From: Vandiemenella viatica | Taxonomy: Eukaryota; Arthropoda; Insecta; Orthoptera; Morabidae | DNA: 64,000 nucleotides | Assembly (NCBI GenBank): GCA_031002005.1 | Contig: JARYHS010008074.1 | Span: forward strand, 283,093,930-283,157,929 | Reading direction: 5' to 3' | Shown: positions 54,574-64,000 of the stretch, one piece after another | Numbering within the stretch: the stretch's first letter is position 1 | Layout: each line of letters opens with the position of its first letter | Position numbers and translations under genes: made by a program | Notes under the pieces: generated by a model | Databases searched by the model: none | What the model saw: only the letters and a program-made list of their open reading frames with translations | Told to the model about the DNA's origin: nothing

Positions 54574-54766
54574 AATGTCTCATTTATAGTGGTAGCAGAA
54601 ATTTCCCTAAATGTGTTATTACCAAAATAGGTGTTGCTGCAGATGATATAGGCACATTGTATTCAGTAACCAAAACCAAACACAACCATACAAAGTCCAA
54701 TACCGGTCAGCGGATGATGGGTGTAAAACTATCCAACTAGCATACTGCCATTGGATATTATCTCAG

Positions 54767-55250
54767 TTAATTTAATTTAATTTAATTGCAATGGAGCACA
54801 GGCTCCGGTGGCAATTTCCTTACACCCCGATCTTCTCCCTATCCTGCACCCACTTACATGTGCCCTGTACAAATTTTATCTTTAAATTCTATCAACGTTA
54901 TTGGCAAATTATTCATCATTTCTCTTGGTAACTCATTCCAATCCCTGACACCCTTACCTAAAAAAGAGAATCTTCCCACACCCTTGTGCCTGAAATCGAG
55001 TGCCAGCTTGTGTTCATGGTCATCTTTTCCCTTCCATGCACTACTTTTCATACCTACTCCAATATGTTTCCATGCCTCATAGTCAGTATACGCCCTGTAA
55101 ACTCCCATGATCCTCCTCATCCTCCTCCTGTCTTGCAATGAATCCCATTCCAGCACCTTTATCATATCCGTCACTGATTGCATTCTGCGATAATTTCTGG
55201 CAGTTATCTAGTAGCCTCTTCCTTTTAACGTAGTGCTATTTGGATGTTAG
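54767..55250 (-). pseudogene. LINE reverse transcriptase C-terminal fragment with simple tail
   Basis: A 109-codon open frame (55183-54854) encodes MQSVTDMIKVLEWDSLQDRR, AYTDYEAWKHIGVGM and GRFSFLGKGVRDWNELPREM. 'SVTxMIxxLxWxSLxxRR' and 'RFSFxxxxVRDWNxLP' are hallmark C-terminal patterns of Jockey/CR1-type LINE RTs. The frame extends upstream into ITARNYRRM. Downstream the minus strand reaches an (AATTA)-type simple tail (54789-54767), which marks the 3' end. The copy is severely 5'-truncated. It is distinct from the RTE-type element next to it. Confidence 0.75.
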
Positions 55251-55329
55251 CTTAGTCACAACTGGAAGATACCTGTCAAAATACTCCAAAGGCCCTAGTG
55301 GATTGGGAACATGGCAGACAGTAAAAATA

Positions 55330-57045
55330 TTGTCAGCTTGATCACCTACGAAGCAAGGCATTTTATATTAATCTGTTTATCCTTAGTTCTTATATATATC
55401 CAGATATTTATTTTTTCCATAATTTGTAAACATTATTTTGTCTAGTATCAGGTTGAACAGGGAGGTGATAACCCATCCCCTTGACTTAGACCCATCTTGA
55501 TTTCAAAGGATTCAGAGATTTCACCCATAAATTTCATTTTTAAACAACAATTACTCTTTCCTTACCCTGGTGCTTTGTTATTTTTCAATTTAAGTATGGT
55601 GTATCGGATCTCACCCAGTGTTGGTGGAGCTATGTTGTGGTTTGGGGAGAGTATCTGGAAATGGAGTTTCTCTGTAGGTGGTTCACAGTTGTACAGTTCC
55701 TTGAAGAATTGCTTCATAATGTCACAAATGGCCTTTGTATTGGTTTCAAGTGTACTGCCAGGATGACAGAAGCAAAGACTAGGAGGCTTAAATGTAGACA
55801 GTTCTTCCCAGAATGGTTTGAAAATATTTATTGTGTTTTTTCATTTAAAGTCAATGTTGATTTCCTCTAATCTTTTAATGTGGTACATGTGTTTGACTCA
55901 TCTGATTATTTTGGATGTTCTCTTCTGTGTTTGTATATATATATATTTATATAACTGCAATTATCTGTTGTTCAGTGGCTATACCAAGTCTTCCGGGTTC
56001 CGATACATGATGCCAGGGCTTTATTGCATGCTAATGTCCACCATCTGTGTTTCCGTCTGCGTGGAGGTTGCCCAAGTTCCCTTGCTGATTCTTGAATGGT
56101 TCAAGAAGTTCATCCCATGTGTGTTTGTCTGTATGATTGTATGAAATCCAGTAAATTTGTGGGATTTTGATATTGTTTCCGATTGAGTCTGAAACAGACT
56201 TTGATTTGTGAGAGGTAGCGGTTGGACCATACATAACAATTTCTTATTCTTAAATTCATAACTTCTGGAGAAAATTTTCTGGTAATCGCTACAAGATCGA
56301 TATAGTATTGACCTATGAGGTTTATTGGTGATTTACAACTGTTCTTCTTGCATAAGGGCTTCTTAAATTATGTGGACATCAACTGGAGATTGGCCATTTC
56401 ACAAATGTTGATTAGGCACCGTCTGTTGGCATTTGTCTTTCTGTGTGTTGAAAAATTCCAGATTATGTATGTGTATCACTTTTCTCTGCCAATTTATGCA
56501 TTAAAGTCTTGCTGTTGAGAGATTTTGGAGAGTACTCTTTCTATTTGTGATCAGAACTTCTCGATTTTGTTTTTATCAGGCACACTGTTGACTGGAGCAT
56601 TTACATTTACCAGTGTGTATACCTTGTTAGCAACTTTACTGTGAGTCAGGAGAGAGATTCCCAAGGCCATGAGAAATCTACCACTGAGTTCTGGATACTC
56701 CTGAATACTAGGAAAGCAGTTCCAAATACTTATAAGTTACTACTAGGTAATTTAGTTGCTGGTTTTTCCTTATAGATGTGATAACCACCTGAGTAAAAGT
56801 AATTGGAATCACAGAACCTTGTTTCTTGTACTGCAAGTATGAGGATCCTAAACCTGTCACAGGTATCTGTCAGTACCTTGAGTTTCCCTGTTTTGGTCAG
56901 TGTCTGTATGTTGAGGTTTGAGAAGCTACATCCCTTCCCTGCATGATGCCCTGGTCCTCCAGAACCTGAATGACTAGGTTTGCTGTTGCTGTGTTTGGAA
57001 CTGAGGTAGCAATTCTTTTGCTTGTGATTATGAATTACCTTGGGT
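55330..57045 (-). pseudogene. RTE-type LINE (endonuclease and partial RT), internally deleted
   Basis: The minus strand starts with SGGPGHHAGKGCSFSNLNIQ and TLTKTGKLKVLTDTCDRFRI (about 56965-56860), then VQETRF (active-site Glu), 'KVANKVYTLVNVNAPVNS' and 'DFNA*IGREKQYT'-like text, a 'FQIDHVA'-like word changed to YYIDLVAITRKFSPEVMN, and YLSQIKVCFRLNRK. The linker contains QPPRRRKHRWWTLACNKAL (about 56080-56024). RT text includes IRYTILKLKNNKAPG (about 55600) followed at once by KMKFMGEISESFEIKMGLSQ and GDGLSP (about 55540-55470), so the RT core between these motifs is deleted. The catalytic box near 55350 reads FVGD instead of FADD. Stops are frequent. Confidence 0.75.
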
Positions 57046-57139
57046 GAATGAATTGTTTTATCGATTCACTCTATATGTATGGATTGTTAGTTTATACAGG
57101 AAGCTAAGTCTTGCTGTGGTGTGTTTGATCCACAAGCTA

Positions 57140-57880
57140 TTGCCTGAAATACCTCATACTTTCCAAGACAGTATCCAGGGAGGGCGAGCATGAAATAGTT
57201 AAGCAATAGTAGCTATGACCTGAGAAGTAGCACACCAATCAGCAAGTCCTATGTTGCCAGATGCCAAGTGCCTGCCATTACTGCAAGCTGGTAAAATGAC
57301 TTCACACAGCAGGTTAGCGAGGAGTAATGCCCTCTCCACACAGTGGTAACAGGAAGGGGAGATTCTATTTAAGCCCTGGGAGCAGGGGTCTGTCGGTCTC
57401 TCTATGAAGGTCTTTCAATGTACAACATCGACGCCGAGGGCATCGATGCCGTCGCTGTCGGAGTGGCAGTCGCAGACAAAAAGATGCCTGGCGTCTAACA
57501 CAAAGGTGGGCTCTACTGAGATAGCTGGGTGTGCACAGTTAGAGGGTCAATCATTTGGTCATATTCATGTGGGCATTGTCTTGTAGAGATATTATCAATA
57601 TTTCAGTTAGTTTGGATTGCAAGGCACCCATCAGTTACATGTTTGCCTAGTCCTTGGCCCTACCTCTAATGTTTTGTTACAAATCCAATTAAACACTGTA
57701 AAAATTCAAGTATGCCACTAGTCATTGCTTATGTAAATAAATGAGTAAATATGTAACTCACATTTACAGTAATTTAACCTCCATTCCTATGTTAATGTAT
57801 GAAGGTACAGAGTAATAAAACCTGTTAGCGTTCCAGTAGGGACCTACAATTAATATTTATATCAGAACCACAGTCGACTC
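57140..57880 (+). promoter_or_regulatory. possible solo LTR or promoter-bearing repeat
   Basis: A TATA-like box (tctatttaag, 57367-57376) is followed by a GC-rich transcribed-type region (57400-57560) and by polyadenylation-type signals (aataaa at 57814-57819, among others). This order resembles an LTR. No second copy is present, so it would be a solo LTR or the 5' LTR of an element whose interior is unrecognised. Borders are uncertain. Confidence 0.3.
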
Positions 57881-59396
57881 CTATGATCGACCCTTATCCA
57901 TGGCTTCTGTGGAAGTGTCTGCTCTTATCAATCAGCTGACAGGGTCACTACACTATTTCATTTCACTCAGATCCACTGGTAAACCAATAAGGACCCTCTC
58001 CTATCTGCTACCCGGAATGTGCCCTGTGGGAGTATCACTTGTCCCCCTGCTACAACAATGTATTAGGATCATGGGAACCTATATAGTTATGAATGTCAAT
58101 ATTCGTATGAGTGCCCACTATGCATGTTAAGCTACAAAAAAAATTATTTTGCAGCAGATTTTGCTATAATATTATTGGATATTGTAAATGGAAAAATTAT
58201 TTCATTGAAAGTTATATGGTGCATTCTCCTGCGTAGCAAAACTAAGGTATGTGAAACAGCATCCTCCAAAACATCGTATTCCAAGAGTTTTGTAATGAAT
58301 TTAAATTGAATAAGACCGTAATTACAATTTTTCATAATAAAATCAAAAATAATAATTAATACATAAATATTTAATTTAAAAAAATTAATATAAGATATTT
58401 TCATTTAATCTATATTTATTCTCAAATCTAGCAATAGCAAAGCAATGCCGGGGCAGATGGCTTATTTATTTATTTCCAATCAGCTTTTTTAAGTTGTTAA
58501 CCGGTGATCAGTTAATGAAATTGGCTGGAAAATGCAGATGAATGAGAAAAGTTACAGAAATTATTCTCCTAATAATTTTTTAGTCCCCTCTGAATTGAAT
58601 TATATTGGATGCCACTTTACTGCATTCACTCATATTGTTAGAAATAATATTAACAGCATGCTTAAGAAATGAAACATAATTTCATACTAAAGGAGTCTGT
58701 GTTTAGGTTGTAAGGCAGCATTTCAAACTAGCCACTATCTCCACTAATATTGCCACTACAAAATCAAATGATACAGACACACCTTAACACATTAAAATGC
58801 ATTGGAGCTAATTTCAAGTAGTAGCAACATTTTATATATCAGGAATCCTTATTGATATAGCATAAATTATCACAATTAATTTGATTATACACTTTCAGTA
58901 TGAATTGCAGTTGGACTAAAGCATGCACACTATCACAATCACTGTATCGCAAAATTAAGCTTAACCTGTAATATTAACGTAAGCTGTGTTAAGAGTTGTA
59001 ATGAATTCTGGACTTCAGCATAAGTTACGAGCATTTTTAGTATACATTTTTATATTGCGTTACTTTAATAATTGTCATGATGCTGATGCCATAGTTCATG
59101 TGACAGCAGGAAAAATAAATCTGTACTTAACCTAATTTTTTTTTTTTTCAAAAAGTTGTACTGTTTGTGTTCACAAGAAAATGTTTTCAATTGCGGACAC
59201 AAAATAGTGTGACATCACAGGTATCACACTGTAATTCCGTTTCTAATATGTGACACAATATATGTGAAAAATCAAAATTTGAAAGAGTGCTTATTTCCAA
59301 GGAGCTGTATTAACGATGATTGTGGTAAGCTTGGACCAGAATTATAACTAATATTCCATGATGCACAGTAAATTTTGGAGTACTAAATTCTGACTA
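57881..59396. other. stretch without recognised gene
   Basis: A 76-codon open frame (57900-58130) directly after the possible LTR has no recognised gag pattern. The rest is AT-rich DNA with no element ends that I could identify. Confidence 0.5.
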
Positions 59397-59464
59397 CAAG
59401 GGTTGGAACTTAAATATTATTATTTATTCATATCTGATACAAAAGCGTTACATGTTTGCACCTG

Positions 59465-60139
59465 TTACTGTCCTTCAAAGTAGTCACCAGCTTTGTGTAG
59501 AACCCATTGCCAGTGATGTGGAAGGCATAGTATACCGTTAGCAGAGCCTGTTCTGTTGATGGTGCAAATGGAGTGGTCTACTGCCTGTCGAATCTCTGGA
59601 AGAGTTCTGAAGCGAATGCCACGAAGTGGTTCTTTTACCTTCGGAATCAAATCAAAGTCACAAGGACTTAAGTCCAGGGAGTATCGTGGATGGTGCAGTA
59701 CTTCCCAGTCCCATCGACCGAACAGAGCAGCCACAGCTTGCACTGTATGCGCCTGCACATTTTCATGCAAAATGATGGATGGGTTGCGCAGAAAGTGTTG
59801 CCACTTCTTTCGCAAAGCTGGACGCAGGTGATGCTCCAAAAATGAACAGTAATACTGTGCATTGACGTTCTGCCGTGGAGGAACATATTGCGTTAGGATA
59901 ACACCATCACAGTCGTACACGAGAATCACCATAACTTTCACCATACTGGGGCTCTGATGCACTTTCGACTTAAGCGGTGGCCCATAATGACGCCATTCGT
60001 TGGATTGGCGTTTCAGTTTTGGCTCATACGATGTGGCCCATGTCTCATCCAGTGTTACGATATGGCATAAGAAAGCCTCTCTTTCGTGCTCATAGCACTC
60101 CAAGTGCGTCTCAGCAGCGATGTAATGCATTCATTTCTG
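59465..60139 (-). pseudogene. mariner transposase 1, catalytic and C-terminal part
   Basis: The frame is open for 221 codons to the natural end (YFEGQ, stop at 59467-59465). Visible: CHIVTLDETWATSYEPKLKR (first catalytic Asp), VKVMVILVYDCDGVILTQYV, IILHENVQAHTVQAVAALFG, where the second catalytic Asp has become Glu, and HPRYSLDLSPCDFDLIPKVK (third Asp kept). The spacing fits the D,D34D mariner type. The Asp to Glu change should abolish or strongly reduce activity, and the N-terminal part is separated by a 2-kb insertion. Confidence 0.9.
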
Positions 60140-60881
60140 CAGAGATTTGCATTATTTGAAATACAAGTATTTCAAATACAAATACAAAATACCTATTTTC
60201 ATTTTGCATTTAAAATACCGCAATACAAAAAGCATTTTGTAATTTATTTGAAATACTTTTTGAAACATATTTTGTATTTGAAAAATGCAAAATCCTTTTC
60301 TTAGTTTTTTATAAATTTTTATTTCATATAGATTCTCATACTGATCTATCAGTAAATTCAAACTAGTGACAACAATGCCAGAAAATTCAAATGAGAATTC
60401 GGTCCATTGTGCAAGTAACAATGACATTGGCAATAATGAAACGTTTACAGCCTGTCCCCTCCGACTTGCCTGTTGTGATGTTTGGTTTGTCGTTTGTATG
60501 CCAGTTTTGTTCACTTGCTGTTTGAAAGTTATCAAAATGTAAGTAAAACATAAAAAATAAGTTTTTATTTACTACTGCTCACCACACAAAACACATCGCA
60601 CAATATACTAAACTAACTAATATTAATATTTTATAAATTTGACAAATCAGCAAGAATTTTCCTAACACAAACATTAATTTCGTACCGATTTAATTTTAAT
60701 TTAGGAACAAGTGTTTTATGTGATGTAAACTAACGTAGTCCATAACTTGGATCCTTCCGTAGGAGGCATACTAAGCAATTGTGTCAGAGGTAGGATAAGT
60801 GTTGCCAGGTCCAATTTGTTAAAAATCTGGAGGGAAGGCAAAATAAAAGAAATCATGAATCATAATTACAAATCAGGACAG

Positions 60882-60915
<34 letters not shown>

Positions 60916-62132
60916 GGTTTTTATATAACTCACATTTATTTTTATAAATTTGGCAGGACAGAGGTAATTTCTATAGGTATCTTTCTGTCATATTACAAGA
61001 ACTTATCAGTCTTATTACTCTCAACATTATAATAAGTCCGGCTTGTTGAATAGGATAAATAACAAAATGTTATTGAGAAAGTTGTACTTTGTAGTTGAAT
61101 TTTAAGTAATTTTATGCTATTAATAAGTATATAGTATTTATTTTTTATTAAACTGTTTTGAGTTTGATTATACTGCTTTTTCATAGCTTTGTTTTTTATA
61201 AAGTAGTTATACGATTTGCCACAAGACCAACTGAAGTTGGGTTTAATTTGTAACTCTGCTTTAATATGGTCAAGTGAAAATTGCTTTCAAACCAAATTAT
61301 AATAGCCTGAGAAATTTTACTTCCAGCTGCCGAGTTTTAAATTGGTATTGATGCCACAAAAGAATTTTTTTTCCAGATTGATTTTGAAATATATTGTGCC
61401 ATTTCTGTAACAGTGTTGTCTTTTTCTGCACTGTTTCCTTCACTATGTTTTTAATGTTACAAACATCCTCACAAAGTACATGCAATTCTCAAAACGGGTT
61501 AATTTTTAGTTTTTCTCTAATATCAACGATTGACCCATAAGTAAAAGAGTCATCTTGCTAAAAACATGGATTGAATAATTCAAATTTGCTTTCTTTTCCT
61601 TTTTGATTCTGGCTTTACGCCTCGACAAAGTGGAGTTCGTAAGAGGCAGGAAAGCACTGAGGGCAAGGAATGGAAAGGAATTTTGCCGTGGCCTTTTGCA
61701 CGGACCATCTCAGCATCGGCTTGTAGTGATTTGTGGAAACAATATTGCTTTAATTGAATTAGTGCTTGGTTTCTACATCTCATAATTCAAAGCTTCTCCG
61801 CGACACGCACAACAATATTTTTTATTTCTGAAACTGCTTAATCCGAATTTTTTTAAATATATATTATATCTTTAAATGAGCAATTCTTGTATGTATATAT
61901 TAGTGAGGTTTTTGAACAAATAGTTGTATTAAAATCCGTGAAATAAATAACATACAGAATAAATGAACATTAAAAGTATTTTATTTTAATTAAAGTATTT
62001 TGAAAATATCTATTTTGCATTTTGTATTTAAATACCTACATCTTAAAATATTTTGCATTTTGTATTTGAAATACAAAAAACAACAACATATTTGTATTTT
62101 ATAATTAAATGCTTTTGAAAAACTATTTTGTG
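60140..62132. mobile_element. hAT-like non-autonomous element nested in mariner
   Basis: This 1993-bp insertion is flanked by the perfect 8-bp duplication CATTTCTG (60132-60139 and 62133-62140), and the mariner frame rejoins when one copy is removed. The left end starts CAGAGATTTG and the right end, inverted, starts CACAAAATAG, so the inverted ends are weak. Both ends are packed with copies of 'tttgtattt' and its inverse (60160-60300 and 62000-62110), like the subterminal repeats of hAT elements. No transposase is present. A poly(A) run of 32 (60882-60913) and a SINE-like repeat (61640-61745) lie inside. Confidence 0.8.
61640..61745. repeat. SINE-like dispersed repeat, copy 2
   Basis: The stretch 61646-61692 aligns to 4883-4930. 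The text 'ttgccgtggccttttgcacg' continues the repeat beyond the part shared with copy 1. It is nested inside the hAT-like element, which is nested inside the mariner. Confidence 0.4.
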
Positions 62133-62140
62133 CATTTCTG

Positions 62141-62518
62141 CATTTCCGTCAATTCATGCGGAACCCATCATGATGCAATTTTTTGCATACCTAGGCGTTC
62201 CTTCAGGATGCGAAGCACAGTCGTATGCACTAATCTGATTTTGTAGGCAAGCTGGTGAATCGTCTGGCGTCGATCTCCATCCACTAACGTGGCAACCGTA
62301 TGCACTTCTTCTTCCGACACGCTAGGACGACCCGCCCAATGCATGTCTGCCACAGTTTGCCGACCTTCGTTGAAGGCTTTTACCCAACGTGCCACTGTTC
62401 TGTATGGCAATGCCGATTCCCCACACGCCTCTTGAAGACCTTGATGACACTGTCATGCTGTACGACCTCTGGCAAATTCAATTTTGATCCAGCTCTGTTG
62501 ATCCTGTTTCAAAAACAT
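62141..62518 (-). pseudogene. mariner transposase 1, N-terminal part
   Basis: From ATG 62518-62516 the frame encodes MFLKQDQQSWIKIEFARGRT, a TGA, then a long open run including PYRTVARWVKAFNEGRQTVA and WAGRPSVSEEEVHTVATLVD (HTH domain and 'GRP' linker), TTVLRILKERLGMQKIAS, a TGA, and WVPHELTEMQK, where the nested element begins. Both stops look like single changes (CGA to TGA and TGG to TGA). The domain binds the inverted ends. The frame continues at 60139 on the other side of the nested element. Confidence 0.9.
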
Positions 62519-62939
62519 AGTGACACCGTTACATTAGACCGCTCGCTCACAAGTGACTGCATTTCCCTTGATTGTGTGTACGCCGGGGATGTGGGACGGC
62601 CGAGTCCATTTGCTCGGAGGTAAGGTAGGTATGTCAACAACGAGTGCTATCAGCGAAAATAGTAGATTCCATAGAATATTGTCTCCACAGCAGTGTTGCC
62701 ACTATTTAAGTTCCAACACTCGTACAATGATGTTAGAATCTACTGAAGACATCTGTTGCCATTTACTGAGTAATGTATGTAACCGTATCTTTTGGCGCGT
62801 GTTACATCTTTGTTACCTACCTCTTGGCTTTGACGTACACTTTTCATTGAAGAATAAAAGCCAAGAAAGCAGTTTACCATATTTTAAACACTAAAGCGAA
62901 ATTTTTTCTGCGTGTTGTACTTTGAACAGAAGCAAAACC

Positions 62940-62990
62940 TTTTATACTATAACACACTTTCAAGTTGACAAAGTCGCGGGTAATTGCTAG
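62940..62990 (+). mobile_element. possible Helitron 3' terminus
   Basis: The text 'gtcgcgggtaattgCTAG' ends at 62990 and is followed by T. It resembles the inverted 3' end at 7299-7325 (gcgggcaaatgCTAG then T). The hairpin here is short (gac-aaa-gtc). No matching 5' end was found, so element length is unknown. Confidence 0.4.
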
Positions 62991-63194
62991 TACAAAATAA
63001 TAGCAGGACTGCAAGTTATATTTTTTTATATGTAGGTACAGTAATTACAGCATTCAGCTAGTATAAATCGTATATCCAATCATGATGCCCAGCTACTTTG
63101 TATCAAGTCCAGAAACACTGTAACGCAGATAAAGAAACACTGAGTACACATGAGAAATATTAAAGAAAACAGTATAAAATATTTCATAAATTCC
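62991..63194. other. short stretch without recognised feature
   Basis: AT-rich DNA between the possible Helitron end and the transposase 3 relic; no coding or repeat pattern was recognised. Confidence 0.4.
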
Positions 63195-64000
63195 TTAAAT
63201 AATGAACAATGGTAAGAAGTGTAAATTCGACAATACAAAATTACTGGTACTGGTTTCACTAACACTGTGTCTTTTACGAAACCCCAAACAAAGAAGTCGC
63301 AGGGGGTTAGGCTGTGATATCAGCTGACAATCCCCAGCATGACCAACCCATCTGTTTGGGATCCTGGTGTTTGGGAAATTATGGACAACTAGAGAAAAAT
63401 GGGGTGGAGCATCGTCCTGCTGGACAATGAAATCTTCATTGTCAACTTCCCGAAGTGGCAAGCGATTTTCCTTGTGACAATCACCTCATTAAAGAAAAAA
63501 GACCCATAAATTTTCTTTTCTGAGATTGTGCAAAACACGTTCACTCTGGGACAGTCATGAATGTTCTGCACATAAGCATGGGGATTTTTGGTCCCCCAAA
63601 TGCACACAATGTGCCTGTTCACTTTTCCACTCACATGAAAAGTGGCCTCATCACTAAACACAAGTTTTTTTGCGACTGTTTCGTCTTCTTCTAGACATTG
63701 GGCACAAATTGAAAATGACACACTTCATTGTTGTGCGACAGTGATTGTAGCAACTGTAACCTGTAAGGCTTCGTACACAGTCGCTTCCGTAGTATTCTCC
63801 AAACAGTCTTCTGTGGAATACCTAATTCCCTGCTCACTCGAGGAGTAGACTTCTGTGGGCTACAAATGTAACTGACGCACACATGTTCAACGGATTCTTC
63901 AGACAAATGAGGGCAACTCTTTAATATGCCGGGAATTCTTGCCGAACTTTGAACTAAAGTGTCACAGAACAGTTGCCACAGACTGAGTCAAATGAAATTC
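63195..64000 (-). pseudogene. mariner-like transposase 3, N-terminus cut by window edge
   Basis: The minus strand encodes SEESVEHVCVSYICSPQKST and ELGIPQKTVWRILRKRLCTK (HTH region, 63906-63780), then LVFSDEATFHVSGKVNRHIV (first catalytic Asp, about 63662-63603) and CIWGTKNPHAYVQ. DFIVQQDDAPPHFSLVVHNF follows (second Asp, 63431-63372) and then 'RIPNRWVGHAG'. The third block, expected as 'SPDLTPCDFFLWGF', is frameshifted and reads QPNPLRLLCLGFRK, so the third Asp is lost. Sequence similarity ends near 63240. Three overlapping frames are used. The start codon region lies at or beyond 64000 and is damaged (a stop near 63963). It is of a different lineage from the two mariners at 47.6 and 59.4 kb. 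Confidence 0.8.

Larger units (their letters stand above)
59397..62722 (-). mobile_element. mariner transposon 1, split by a nested hAT-like element
   Basis: Flanked by TA (59395-59396 and 62723-62724) with inverted ends CAAGGGTTGGAACTTAAATA (left) and CGAGTGTTGGAACTTAAATA (right, inverted), 18 of 20 identical. The span is 3326 bp. Removing the nested element and one target-duplication copy leaves 1325 bp, a normal mariner length. Confidence 0.95.

Noticed and set aside
55497..56144. Plus-strand open frames at 55497-55766 and 55818-56144
   Set aside because: They are antisense readings of the RTE-type LINE on the minus strand.
59465..60130. Domesticated mariner transposase gene (SETMAR-like)
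   Set aside because: It sits in a complete mariner with both inverted ends, lacks its N-terminus because of a 2-kb insertion and has lost a catalytic Asp; no fused host exon is visible.

Overview
The window looks like nuclear DNA of a large, transposon-rich arthropod genome, most likely an insect and plausibly an orthopteran such as a locust. I inferred this from the AT-rich background, the absence of any compact gene or operon, the mix of element families (Penelope-like, R1-, CR1- and RTE-type LINEs, hAT, mariner, Tc1, Tigger-type and Helitron) and several short dispersed repeats that resemble ones I associate with Orthoptera. The species call is inference. I found no convincing host gene, tRNA gene, rRNA gene or CRISPR array; nearly every protein-like stretch is a decayed mobile-element protein.

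Layout, left part. 1-4876 is a Ty3/gypsy-type LTR element cut by the window edge, with two LTRs, gag zinc knuckles, a retropepsin and only the start of reverse transcriptase. 7299-10175 is a Helitron-derived element on the minus strand with canonical TC and CTAG ends inserted between A and T. 13351-13749 is a fold-back element flanked by a 17-bp direct repeat. 13838-27195 is one Penelope-like element (PLE) broken into four pieces by three insertions: an R1-type LINE (14561-20749, itself carrying a hAT MITE), an unclassified 1.5-kb block, and a hAT transposon (23187-26620) with a perfect 8-bp target duplication.

Middle part. 28691-30107 is a second R1-like LINE fragment. About 30110-36760 (minus) is a CR1-like LINE with an esterase-type ORF1, an endonuclease and a reverse transcriptase, interrupted by a Tigger-type MITE, a hAT MITE, an unclassified 2.2-kb insertion and probably a further MITE. 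36800-37340 is an unclassified repeat with a second copy at 53190-53770. 39850-45190 holds two LINEs, a mariner remnant and a Tc1 remnant.

Right part. 45447-50468 contains several PLE pieces and PLE ends in both orientations, with a mariner inside. 54343-54573 is a second fold-back, built from PLE ends and flanked by a 21-bp direct repeat. 54767-57045 holds two LINE fragments (one RTE-type), followed by a possible LTR. 59397-62722 is a mariner split by a 1993-bp hAT-like element with a perfect 8-bp target duplication. The window ends inside another mariner-like transposase.

The elements do not work together as a system. The interest lies in the order of insertions, which can be read because flanking coding frames rejoin across the inserted elements, and in the two unusual fold-backs and the unclassified repeat pair.
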